A DNA stretch of 6,478 nucleotides from Rubrobacter sp. (GCA_013815485.1 JACDGB010000108.1:1-6478), one strand, 5' to 3'; positions 1-5,815 are shown, counted from the stretch's first letter. Notes: generated by a model from the letters alone, not told the origin. Numbers and translations: made by a program.

Positions 1-216
1 CTCATCCTGGCTATCGGCCTCGCATTGTACCTGGCGGGGCTGGTACTGGGAACTTCGGAAAGCTTCGTGGGGATGGCGGTCTTCGCGGCCGGTGTGCTCG
101 CCTTGGGCCTGGGCGCCGCTGCGCTCTGGATCAAGGTGGGGACCAAGCGGGTGACCCGGCAGACGTACGAGGCGGCCCGCAGTGAAGACACCGAGGGAAT
201 CTCCGACCGGCCGTAA
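1..216 (+). CDS. C-terminal end of a small membrane protein (partial, unidentified)
   Basis: The frame is open from the first base to a TAA stop at 214-216, giving 71 residues, so the gene begins before the window. There are two hydrophobic stretches, roughly residues 3-19 and 22-47, rich in Leu, Ala and Gly. They are followed by a basic, then acidic, hydrophilic tail (Lys-Val-Gly-Thr-Lys-Arg onward), as in an integral membrane protein with a cytosolic C-terminus by the positive-inside rule. A TTG at position 25 could start a 63-residue protein, but no Shine-Dalgarno sequence precedes it and the hydrophobic reading continues upstream, so I treat the gene as truncated by the window edge. The stop lies 25 bases before the permease start, so the two genes may share a transcript. 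I do not recognise the family. Confidence 0.6.
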   Translation, partial: LILAIGLALYLAGLVLGTSESFVGMAVFAAGVLALGLGAAALWIKVGTKRVTRQTYEAARSEDTEGISDRP

Positions 217-231
217 GTAACCAACCCATTC

Positions 232-236
232 AGGAG
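232..236 (+). promoter_or_regulatory. Ribosome binding site that decides the permease start
   Basis: AGGAG sits 5 bases before the GTG at 242. The other in-frame GTG, at 236, overlaps this site and could not use it, so 242 is the better start. Confidence 0.65.
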
Positions 237-241
237 TGGCA

Positions 242-2191
242 GTGGCCGAATCAACGGATCCTCCGAAGAGCATCACCGGACGGTTCGCCCGTTGGTTGCT
301 CGAAGCCCGAGCCGTAGAGCCAAAAGGCCGGGCGGCGAAGGAGGGACCCGAGCAGCACTCCTGGTGGCAGGTCATGTGCCTCACCGGTGTGGACTACTTC
401 TCCACGCTCGGCTACATACCCGCCATCGCGGGCCTGGCGGCCGGGGCGCTCTCGCCGGTTGCTACCCTGCTTATCGTGTTGCTAACGCTCTTTGGGATGC
501 TGCCCATGTATCGCCGCGTCGCCGAGAAGAGCCCGCGCGGGCAGGGTTCGATCTCGATGCTCGAAGACCTGCTCTCGTTCTGGACGGGCAAGCTGTTCGT
601 GCTCTGCCTTTTGGGGTTCGTGGCGACAGCCTGGTTGGCCACGATCACCCTCTCCTCGGCGGACGCCACGGCCCACGTCGTCGAGAACCCGTTGGTGCCA
701 GAGTTTTTCCACGGCCAGGAGGTCGCCATCACCCTGGTGCTGCTGGCGCTGCTGGGGGCGGTCTTCCTCAAGGGTTTCAAAGAAGCGATCGGCATAGCGG
801 TGTTCCTGGTCGCGGCCTACCTGACTCTGAACCTCGTCGTCGTGGCCGTCGGCCTGTACGAGATCGCTACCCAACCCCAAAACCTCGCCAATTGGCAAAG
901 CGCGCTGTTTTCCAACTACGGCAGCCCGCTGGCGATGCTCGGCGTGTCGCTGCTGGTGTTCCCGCAGCTGGCCCTGGGGCTCTCGGGTTTCGAGACCGGC
1001 GTGAGCCTGATGCCGCTCGTGCGCGGCGGCGAAGGGGATGAGCCGGAGCGACCCGTGGGCCGCATCCGCAACGCAGGCAAAATGCTGACCACCGCCGCCC
1101 TGATCATGAGCTTCTACCTGATCACGTCCAGCTTCGTGACGGCAGTACTCATACCCCTCGAGGAGTTCGAGTCCGGCGGCGAAGCCAGCGGACGAGCCCT
1201 CGCGTACGTGGCGCACGAGTACCTGGGCGGCGTGTTCGGCACGATCTACGACCTGAGCACGATCACGATCCTGTGGTTCGCGGGCGCCTCGGCGATGGCC
1301 GGACTCTTGAACATAGTGCCTCGTTACCTGCCCCGCTACGGCATGGCCCCCGACTGGGCGCGGGCGGTCCGTCCGTTGGTGCTGGTCTACATCGCCGTCG
1401 CCATCGCGATCACGATCATCTTTGGGGCCGACGTTAACGCCCAGGCCGGGGCCTACGCGACCGGCGTCTTGGCGATGATGACCTCGGCGGGCGTCGCAGT
1501 GACCCTGGCTGCCTGGCACGGGGGATCGAAGCGAGGAGCATTCGCTTTCGGGTCGGTCGTCTTCGTGTTCGTGTATGCCCTGGTAGCCAACGTGATACAG
1601 CGGCCCGATGGCATCATAATCGCCTCGTTCTTCATCGGGGCGATCCTCCTCACCTCGCTCATCTCGCGGGTGTTGCGCACGACCGAGCTGCGCACGGAGA
1701 GAATAGAGATGGACGAGGAGGCCCAAAGGTTTATCGGCGAAGTAGCTAACAAGAGCCACATTCACCTCGTCGCGAACCAGCGCCAGGCGGGCGACGAGCG
1801 CGAGTACAACCTGAAAGTAAGAGAGCAGCGCGGGGACAACCACATCCCGGCCCAAGAGCCGATCCTCTTCCTGGAGGTAGAAGTGGACGATCCTTCGGAA
1901 TTCGCAGACGTGTTAGAGGTAAGGGGCGTAGAGGTCGGCGGACACCGGGTGCTATGCATCAAGAGCTCGACCGTGCCGAACGCCATCGCCGCTTTCCTGC
2001 TCCATCTGCGCGACACGACCGGCAAGACGCCGCACTGTTACTTCGGTTGGACCGAGGGCAACCCCATCGTGTACCTGTTCCGCTACCTCCTCTTCGGGGA
2101 GGGGGACACAGCCCCGATCACCCATGAGGTCTTGAGGGAGGTCGAGCCGGCCCCCGAGCGGCGCCCCATCATCCACGTCGGCGGGCGATAA
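242..2191 (+). CDS. APC-superfamily permease with a C-terminal cytosolic domain
   Basis: This is a 649-residue integral membrane transporter, probably for amino acids or another small cation-linked solute; the substrate cannot be read from sequence. Numbering from the GTG at 242, about 12 hydrophobic segments lie near residues 44-68, 71-90, 117-137, 161-179, 182-206, 227-250, 282-305, 336-358, 378-396, 402-425, 433-453 and 457-476. Segment 1 carries a Gly-rich stretch ([10 protein letters not shown], 49-58). Segment 6 ends in SGFETG with the Gly-Phe-Glu (249-251) typical of APC transporters. From about 478 to the end is a hydrophilic alpha/beta-looking tail with conserved-looking pieces ([31 protein letters not shown]). 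Classic APC amino-acid permeases of 450-500 residues lack such a tail; this longer architecture recurs in a poorly characterised actinobacterial group, from memory. The upstream gene ends 25 bases before. KUP-type potassium transporters are also APC members with a cytosolic tail, so a potassium role is an alternative. Confidence 0.85.
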   Translation: MAESTDPPKSITGRFARWLLEARAVEPKGRAAKEGPEQHSWWQVMCLTGVDYFSTLGYIPAIAGLAAGALSPVATLLIVLLTLFGMLPMYRRVAEKSPRGQGSISMLEDLLSFWTGKLFVLCLLGFVATAWLATITLSSADATAHVVENPLVPEFFHGQEVAITLVLLALLGAVFLKGFKEAIGIAVFLVAAYLTLNLVVVAVGLYEIATQPQNLANWQSALFSNYGSPLAMLGVSLLVFPQLALGLSGFETGVSLMPLVRGGEGDEPERPVGRIRNAGKMLTTAALIMSFYLITSSFVTAVLIPLEEFESGGEASGRALAYVAHEYLGGVFGTIYDLSTITILWFAGASAMAGLLNIVPRYLPRYGMAPDWARAVRPLVLVYIAVAIAITIIFGADVNAQAGAYATGVLAMMTSAGVAVTLAAWHGGSKRGAFAFGSVVFVFVYALVANVIQRPDGIIIASFFIGAILLTSLISRVLRTTELRTERIEMDEEAQRFIGEVANKSHIHLVANQRQAGDEREYNLKVREQRGDNHIPAQEPILFLEVEVDDPSEFADVLEVRGVEVGGHRVLCIKSSTVPNAIAAFLLHLRDTTGKTPHCYFGWTEGNPIVYLFRYLLFGEGDTAPITHEVLREVEPAPERRPIIHVGGR

Positions 2192-2490
2192 CCCATTCCG
2201 GTGTACTATCCGAGCGATGCACCACGCAAGGACTCGCCGAGAGTTCGAATCATGCTCTCCGGGCCACGCATCGGCAAGGCGTTTGGGGCAGGCCCAGACC
2301 GGCAAAAGGCTTTGAAGCATCTCACGGGACGGGACTTCTAGCGGGTGTCCGGTTTCACGGTGGTTCGACCTTCGTCTAAACTCTGCTTCTCTCGAAGGTT
2401 GCGTCGGGAACGTCTGGGAAATTACCGGGTAAAGAGAAAACGATGACCAGAGGGGATTCGGAAAGATGAACGAACAGCAGGAGGTAACGC
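2192..2490. other. Non-coding gap between permease and hydrolase genes
   Basis: These 299 bases hold no convincing gene on either strand. No strong terminator with a T-run follows the permease; the best hairpin is GAGAG (2239-2243) with CTCTC (2255-2259). The right-hand part is less GC-rich, with an inverted repeat at 2368-2399 and a possible weak promoter (TTTCAC 2353-2358, 18-base spacer, TAAACT 2377-2382) that would serve the hydrolase. The promoter is a guess. Confidence 0.5.
2368..2399. repeat. Inverted repeat upstream of the hydrolase gene
   Basis: ACCTTCG (2368-2374) and CGAAGGT (2393-2399) are perfect 7-base inverted arms separated by 18 bases. Two further outer positions extend the stem with a G-T wobble (2367/2400) and a C-G pair (2366/2401). 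No T-run follows, so it is not a typical terminator. It brackets the possible -10 box TAAACT and could be an operator or mRNA hairpin; chance is not excluded. Confidence 0.35.
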
Positions 2491-3570
2491 GTGGCTGATT
2501 CGTCGCTGCTCGAAGGAGTCGCTGCAAATATCGTGGACACCCCCCGGCTCAGGACGCGCCTCTTGTCCGGCGGCGCCGAAGGAGGAGCGCCGGTCTTCTT
2601 CGTCCACGGCAACGTCTCCTCCTCGCGCTTCTTCGAGGAGACCCTGGCGGCGCTGCCCGGCGAAGCCGGCTACCGAGGCCTCGCCCCCGACCTGAGAGGG
2701 TTCGGCGGCTCGGAGACGAAGACGTTGGACGCCACGCGTGGTCTCGCGGACTTCTCCGACGACCTCTACGCTCTGGCAGGCGCCTTGGGGCTGGAGGACG
2801 AGAAGATCCACCTGGTCGGCTGGTCGGTGGGAGGCACGATAGCCGTGCGCTACGCCATGGATCACCCGGATATGGTGGCCTCGCTGACCCTCGTAAACCC
2901 GATGTCCCCCTACGGGTTCGGGGGGACCAGGGACGTCTCCGGTGCCCCGTGCTGGCCGGATTACGCCGGGTCCGGGGGAGGGACGGCCAACCCCGAGTTC
3001 GTACGACGCCTGAGAGAAGGCGACCGGAGCGAGGAGGATCTGAACTCCCCTCGCAACGTGATGAACGCTTTCTACTTCAAGCCTCCTTTCAGGGTACCGA
3101 AGGAGAGGGAGGAGATCCTGCTCTCCTCCATGCTCTCCACGAAGGTGGCGAAAGGAAACTACCCGGGGGACGCGACTCCTTCCGACAACTGGCCGAACGT
3201 GGCGCCGGGCAAGGGAGGCATGAACAACGCCATCTCGCCCAAATACTGCGACCTCGGAGGCTTCGCCGGGATAGACCCGAAGCCTCCCGTGCTCTGGATC
3301 CGGGGCGCAGACGACGCGCTCGTCTCCGACACCTCGCTCCTGGACTTTGGCTACCTCGGCCAGATAGGAGTGGTGCCGGGGTGGCCGGGGGAGGAAGTGT
3401 ATCCCCCGCAGCCGATGGTCTCCCAGACACGCGCCGTGCTCGAGGCGTACGTCCAGAATAGCGGGAGCTACCGGGAACAAGTGATCGAAGACTGCGGGCA
3501 CTCGCCGCACGTCGAGAAGCCCGAGGAGTTCCGGCAAGCTCTCTTCGACTTCCTCGGAGAGCATTCCTAA
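2491..3570 (+). CDS. Alpha/beta hydrolase with a large cap insertion
   Basis: This is a 359-residue, probably cytosolic hydrolase of the alpha/beta fold; the substrate is unknown (ester, lactone or similar). An AGGAGG at 2479-2484 lies 6 bases before the GTG start. The oxyanion-hole motif HGN is at 39-41 after the strand VFFV, the nucleophile elbow GWSVGG is at 110-115 with Ser112, the acid is in RGADD (Asp274 or Asp275), and the catalytic His337 is in DCGHSPHVEKP. All triad members are therefore present. Between about residues 138 and 262 lies a long, Gly/Pro/Asn-rich cap insertion (NVMNAFYFKPPF, DNWPNVAPG, NAISPKYCDLGG) that makes it longer than the usual 270-300 residues. No signal peptide is visible. 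It stands alone on the plus strand and its stop abuts a truncated DUF1330 gene on the opposite strand. It resembles a recurring actinobacterial group of uncharacterised hydrolases, from memory. Confidence 0.92.
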   Translation: MADSSLLEGVAANIVDTPRLRTRLLSGGAEGGAPVFFVHGNVSSSRFFEETLAALPGEAGYRGLAPDLRGFGGSETKTLDATRGLADFSDDLYALAGALGLEDEKIHLVGWSVGGTIAVRYAMDHPDMVASLTLVNPMSPYGFGGTRDVSGAPCWPDYAGSGGGTANPEFVRRLREGDRSEEDLNSPRNVMNAFYFKPPFRVPKEREEILLSSMLSTKVAKGNYPGDATPSDNWPNVAPGKGGMNNAISPKYCDLGGFAGIDPKPPVLWIRGADDALVSDTSLLDFGYLGQIGVVPGWPGEEVYPPQPMVSQTRAVLEAYVQNSGSYREQVIEDCGHSPHVEKPEEFRQALFDFLGEHS

Positions 3571-3573
3571 CCA

Positions 3574-3744
3574 TCCCCGATGCGGCTCGACCTCCGGGCC
3601 GCCGGTATCCAGCGCCTCCCCCAGCCGGCCGAGCGCCACGACACGTCCGCCGTGCTTCTTGACGGCAGCGGGTAAATGGCGCGAATACTCGCGGTACAGG
3701 GCGTTGTCCGCCAGGTCGAACAGATTCAGGGCGTAGAGCGTCAA
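3574..3744 (-). pseudogene. Truncated DUF1330-family gene (N-terminal remnant)
   Basis: A TTG at 3744 is preceded by GAAAGGAG (3760-3753) at an 8-base spacing. The reading begins MTLYALNLFD and includes LYREYSRHLPAAVKKHGGRVVALGR, the N-terminal half of a DUF1330 ferredoxin-like domain: first strand, helix, then the GGR turn. Family members usually run about 95 residues and continue after the EPxR region with a strand and a helix ending near a Tyr-containing segment. Here the match stops at about residue 56 (EVEPHRG), exactly where the hydrolase stop codon begins on the other strand. Beyond that point the frame merely stays open antisense to the hydrolase down to a stop at 2422-2424. I therefore call it a remnant that kept its translation signals but lost its 3' half. 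DUF1330 has no firmly assigned function. Alternative: a deliberately shortened or fused protein, which I think unlikely. Confidence 0.65.
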
Positions 3745-3782
3745 GCGGGATGCTCCTTTCACTTTCGGCTGCCGATAGGATG

Positions 3783-3799
3783 CTACCGGAGAGCGGTAG
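3783..3799. promoter_or_regulatory. Palindromic operator candidate before the DUF1330 remnant
   Basis: CTACCG (3783-3788) and CGGTAG (3794-3799) are perfect 6-base arms with a 5-base spacer. The 17-base palindrome lies 39 bases upstream of the TTG start and just downstream of the possible -10 box, a usual place for a TetR- or MarR-type operator. It could also be a small mRNA hairpin. Confidence 0.4.
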
Positions 3800-3821
3800 G
3801 TAAATCTTCCGCCCGATGGTG

Positions 3822-3851
3822 AGTATAAGAAAGAAGCACGCGAGACTTTAA
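3822..3851 (-). promoter_or_regulatory. Possible promoter of the DUF1330 remnant
   Basis: On the minus strand a good -10 box TATACT (3827-3822) stands in an AT-richer patch. The -35 is weaker: TTAAAG (3851-3846) with an 18-base spacer. Transcription would start near 3815, giving an untranslated leader of about 70 bases that carries the CTACCG palindrome and the ribosome binding site. Confidence 0.4.
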
Positions 3852-3878
3852 GATTCTGATTTAACCAAACAACGGCCG

Positions 3879-3891
3879 ACCGGAAGCCGGT
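3879..3891 (-). terminator. Small hairpin after marR, possible weak terminator
   Basis: ACCGG (3879-3883), AAG, CCGGT (3887-3891) form a perfect 5-base stem with a 3-base loop, 25 bases beyond the marR stop. On the minus strand it is followed by CGGCCG and then TTGTTT, which is not a clean T-run. Termination is possible but poorly supported. Confidence 0.25.
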
Positions 3892-3916
3892 ACTGGTCGT
3901 CGGAGGCGTAGGGAGT

Positions 3917-4375
3917 TCAGCCTTCCCTGGCGGCGGCGAGCATCCGGCGCAGCGCCCGGTCGAGGACCTCGACCTCTTCATCGGTGAGGTGACGCCCGAA
4001 GTGCTCGGCTATACCCCCGGCGTAGACCGGCCAGGTGCTCCTCAAAGACTCGAGACCTTCCCCGGTCAAAACAGCGTGGAGTCCCCGGCCATCGGCCGGG
4101 TCCGGCTCCCGGCTTAAAAGCCCAGCCTTCTCTATCCGCGCTACCAGCCGGGTCAAGCCTCCCCGAGTGACCAGTATGGCGCCAGCGAGCTCGTGCATGC
4201 GCAGCTTATGGTCCGGCGCCTCGTAGAGCGCCAGCAAAACATCGTACCAACTGAGTGGCAAGACCTCGGCTTCGGCCAGATCCCGCTCGATCTTCTCGAT
4301 TGCCACCGCATGAGCCGTGAGGAAGGTCCGCCAGGCGACGTTGCGCTTCTGCTCAAGGCCCTCACTTACGACCAT
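3917..4375 (-). CDS. MarR-family transcriptional regulator
   Basis: This 152-residue winged helix-turn-helix repressor probably acts as a DNA-bound dimer in the cytosol. Numbering from the ATG at 4375, the N-terminal dimer helix leads into LSWYDVLLAL (41-50), the helix-turn-helix spans about 58-85 with recognition segment VTRGGLTRLVARIEKAG (69-85), the wing is LLSREPDPADGRGLHAVLT (86-104), and C-terminal dimer helices run from about 108 to 149. This is the complete family length. There is no cysteine, so thiol-based sensing of the OhrR kind is unlikely and a small ligand is more probable. I prefer the ATG at 4375, with AAGG 5 bases before it; an in-frame GTG at 4420 would add 15 charged residues and could be read from a leaderless message. 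The gene is divergent from the rhodanese gene, and palindromes between them suggest autoregulation. Confidence 0.9.
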   Translation of the reverse strand: MVVSEGLEQKRNVAWRTFLTAHAVAIEKIERDLAEAEVLPLSWYDVLLALYEAPDHKLRMHELAGAILVTRGGLTRLVARIEKAGLLSREPDPADGRGLHAVLTGEGLESLRSTWPVYAGGIAEHFGRHLTDEEVEVLDRALRRMLAAAREG

Positions 4376-4426
4376 TACGACCTTGAGCTCCCCACCCTCT
4401 TTGTCCGCCTTCTCGTCCACAATGAG

Positions 4427-4455
4427 ATTCTACCTAAAACCAGTTGTAGATACAA
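4427..4455 (-). promoter_or_regulatory. marR promoter
   Basis: On the minus strand TTGTAT (4455-4450), a 17-base spacer and TAGAAT (4432-4427) form a good sigma-70-type promoter. The expected start of transcription is near 4420, which coincides with the in-frame GTG at 4420. The -35 box lies inside palindrome 1, so a protein bound there would block the promoter. Confidence 0.6.
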
Positions 4456-4456
4456 C
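4443..4456. promoter_or_regulatory. MarR operator candidate, palindrome 1
   Basis: GTTGTA-GA-TACAAC is a perfect 6+6 inverted repeat with a 2-base centre. It contains the TTGTAT -35 box of marR on the minus strand and a TTGTAG -35 candidate for the rhodanese gene on the plus strand. The size and symmetry suit a MarR dimer. Confidence 0.6.
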
Positions 4457-4472
4457 GAATTGCTGGTACACT
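4445..4472 (+). promoter_or_regulatory. Possible promoter of the rhodanese gene
   Basis: TTGTAG (4445-4450), a 16-base spacer and TACACT (4467-4472) make a moderate sigma-70-type match. TATTAT (4472-4477) is a better -10 by sequence but has no matching -35. Either choice puts the start of transcription near or within palindrome 2. Confidence 0.45.
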
Positions 4473-4485
4473 ATTATTCGTTGTA
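4451..4485. repeat. 10-base inverted repeat linking the two operator palindromes
   Basis: TACAACGAAT (4451-4460) and ATTCGTTGTA (4476-4485) are perfect inverted arms around 15 bases. The two palindromes thus share an outer half-site extended by GAAT, arranged head to head, which suggests a specific extended recognition sequence rather than chance similarity. Confidence 0.6.
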
Positions 4486-4494
4486 GATACGACG
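4479..4494. promoter_or_regulatory. MarR operator candidate, palindrome 2
   Basis: CGTTGTA-GA-TACGACG is a 7+7 inverted repeat with a single mismatch. It shares the 11-base GTTGTAGATAC with palindrome 1 in direct orientation, 37 bases apart centre to centre. It lies downstream of the rhodanese -10 candidates, where a bound repressor would block transcription. Confidence 0.55.
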
Positions 4495-4507
4495 AGTTTT
4501 TGAAGAG

Positions 4508-4512
4508 AGGAG
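4508..4512 (+). promoter_or_regulatory. Ribosome binding site of the rhodanese gene
   Basis: AGGAG ends 11 bases before the GTG at 4524, a somewhat long spacing. It directly touches an out-of-frame ATG at 4513, which is too close to be used and yields only 13 residues. This supports GTG 4524 over the much longer reading that would begin inside marR. Confidence 0.5.
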
Positions 4513-4523
4513 ATGAAAGAACA

Positions 4524-4865
4524 GTGGCTACCACAATCGACAGGGAGGAGTTGAAGGCGAAGCTCGATAAGGGTGAGAATCTCGTTATCGTCGAGGCTCT
4601 GCCAGCCGGGCATTACGAGGAAGCGCACCTGCCGGGTGCGTTGAACATGCCTCACGACCAGGTGGACGAGCTCGCCCCGACGCTTTTGCCCGACAGGGCG
4701 CGGGAGATCGTCGTCTACTGCTCGAACAGAGCCTGCCAGAACTCTCCCCAGGTTGCCAGGCGCCTGGACGCTTTGGGCTACCAGCACGTCTACGACTACG
4801 AGGAGGGCAAGCAGGGCTGGATCGACGCCGGGCTGCCCACCGAGAGCGGTGCCGCAGTCGCCTGA
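4524..4865 (+). CDS. Single-domain rhodanese-like sulfurtransferase
   Basis: This is a 113-residue single rhodanese domain, probably cytosolic, expected to carry a persulfide on its active cysteine and pass sulfur to an unknown acceptor. Numbering from the GTG at 4524: an N-terminal helix (IDREELKAKL), strand VIVEAL (21-26), the family segment HYEEAHLPGALNMP (30-43), then EIVVYCSNRACQNS (61-74) with catalytic Cys66 at the end of the strand, and the closing segment GKQGWIDAGLP (95-105). A second cysteine, Cys71, lies in the active-site loop and could form a disulfide or relay persulfide. The length is normal for a one-domain rhodanese of the GlpE/PspE size class. It is the first gene after the divergent operator region and is followed 114 bases later by the SDR gene in the same direction, so both may be under MarR control. 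Confidence 0.88.
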   Translation: MATTIDREELKAKLDKGENLVIVEALPAGHYEEAHLPGALNMPHDQVDELAPTLLPDRAREIVVYCSNRACQNSPQVARRLDALGYQHVYDYEEGKQGWIDAGLPTESGAAVA

Positions 4866-4979
4866 CGGTAGGGCGAACGCGCCAAGCTGATCTCTGAGAC
4901 AAGCTGGGGGCGATTAGCACGGAAACCACGACGGGGGTGGCTCGTTGGCTGCCTCGTCTGGTTCAAAGGAGGTAGAGAG

Positions 4980-5765
4980 ATGGATTTCGAGAACAAGGTG
5001 GTGCTCATCACAGGCGGGGGTGGAGGAATCGGCAAGGCCGCCGCGAGAAGGTTCCTGGAAGAAGGCGCGGCGGGAGTCGTGCTCAACAGCCGCCGCCAGA
5101 AGGTCTTGGACGCGGCGAAGGAGGACCTGGACCCGTCAGGCGAGCGGGTCGAACTCTTCGCGGGCGACGTGAGCAAGCGAGGGACGGCTAAAGCCCTCGT
5201 CGCCGCGGCTATTCAGCGCTTTGGCGGAGTGGATGTGCTCGTCAACAGCACCGGCATCTTCAGGGTCAAGCCCTTCGAGGAAGAGCGTGAGGAGGACTTC
5301 GAGGAGGCGATGAATTCCATCCTGAGACCCACTTTCTACACCTCCCAGGCCGCCGTTGCCGAGATGAGGCGACGCGGTGGAGGGGCGATTGTTAGCGTCG
5401 GCTCCATGTGGGCCGTGGACGCCATATCCACCACGCCGACCAGCGCTTACTCAGCGGCTCAGGCCGGACGCCACGCTCTTACCAAGAACCTGTCCGTCGA
5501 GCTGGCGAAGGACAACATAAGGGTCAACACCGTGGCGCTTGCGTTCGTCGAGACCCCGGCTTACGAGCGGTTCATGACACCCGAGCAAGCTAGAGCGGTG
5601 CTCGATTCCGTCAATGCCTTTCATCCCCTGGGTCGCCACGGGCAGCCGGACGACGTGGTGGAGGCGATCCTGTTTCTGGCGAGCGAGAGGGCAGGTTGGA
5701 TCACGGGTACCACGCTGCCGGTAGACGGCGGTGTTCTGGCGGGCCGCAGCCCAGCCGCAGCCTGA
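4980..5765 (+). CDS. SDR-family oxidoreductase with altered catalytic lysine
   Basis: This 261-residue classical-length short-chain dehydrogenase starts at ATG 4980, with AAAGGAGG (4965-4972) 7 bases before it. The Rossmann signature TGGGGGIG is at 11-18, the stretch NSRRQ (36-40) after strand 2 suggests NADP(H), and GDV is at 62-64. NSTG (89-92) replaces NNAG, Asn112 is present, Ser142 is in SVGSMWA, and Tyr157 is in AYSAAQAG. The motif YxxxK reads Tyr157-Ser-Ala-Ala-Gln161: codon CAG replaces AAA/AAG. The PG after strand 6 reads LA (VNTVALAFVETP). The C-terminal GRHGQPDDVVEAILFLAS and GWITGTTLPVDGG are normal. Family knowledge says Lys is needed for proton relay and ribose binding, so activity is doubtful. 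The gene is otherwise intact. It follows the rhodanese gene by 114 bases, a gap in which I see no hairpin or clear promoter, and it may belong to the same transcript. Confidence 0.9.
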   Translation: MDFENKVVLITGGGGGIGKAAARRFLEEGAAGVVLNSRRQKVLDAAKEDLDPSGERVELFAGDVSKRGTAKALVAAAIQRFGGVDVLVNSTGIFRVKPFEEEREEDFEEAMNSILRPTFYTSQAAVAEMRRRGGGAIVSVGSMWAVDAISTTPTSAYSAAQAGRHALTKNLSVELAKDNIRVNTVALAFVETPAYERFMTPEQARAVLDSVNAFHPLGRHGQPDDVVEAILFLASERAGWITGTTLPVDGGVLAGRSPAAA

Positions 5766-5815
5766 AGTGTCGTTCTTACAAACCCTGGAAGACGCGGACG
5801 AGTAGGCCCGGCGAG

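Noticed and set aside
482..1855. 457-residue open frame on the minus strand inside the permease gene
   Set aside because: It is rich in Arg, His, Gln and Gly with no recognisable domain, and lies wholly opposite a clear permease gene; typical antisense shadow in GC-rich DNA.
2239..2270. tRNA-like 3' end: a GTTCGAATC T-loop followed by CTCTCCGGGCCA
   Set aside because: The T-stem has mismatches at two of its five pairs, and upstream sequence gives neither a D-arm nor an anticodon arm nor a fully matching acceptor strand. A tRNA fragment left as an attachment site is conceivable, but no integrase or second copy is present.
2466..2498. 10-residue ORF (MNEQQEVTRG) whose stop overlaps the hydrolase start
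   Set aside because: No good ribosome binding site at the right distance, and the AGGAGG inside it is ideally placed for the hydrolase GTG; coupling is possible but unsupported.
1952..2527. 191-residue minus-strand frame across the permease end and the gap
   Set aside because: No recognisable motif, no ribosome binding site seen, and it spans the end of one real gene and the start of another on the opposite strand.
4317..4523. Longer rhodanese start upstream, inside marR
   Set aside because: It would run through the operator region and part of marR; the extra residues have no rhodanese similarity, and the AGGAG at 4508-4512 supports the GTG at 4524.
4513..4554. 13-residue leader peptide ORF starting at ATG 4513
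   Set aside because: The ATG touches the AGGAG with no spacer, and the peptide has no regulatory codon run or paired hairpins to suggest attenuation.
4866..4979. Separate promoter or terminator between rhodanese and SDR genes
   Set aside because: Apart from the SDR ribosome binding site at 4965-4972, I find no -10/-35 pair, stable hairpin or repeat that stands out.
5766..5815. Bidirectional terminator between the convergent SDR and DUF3037 genes
   Set aside because: Only an imperfect stem (GTTCTT with AAGAC, one bulge) and no T-run on either strand.
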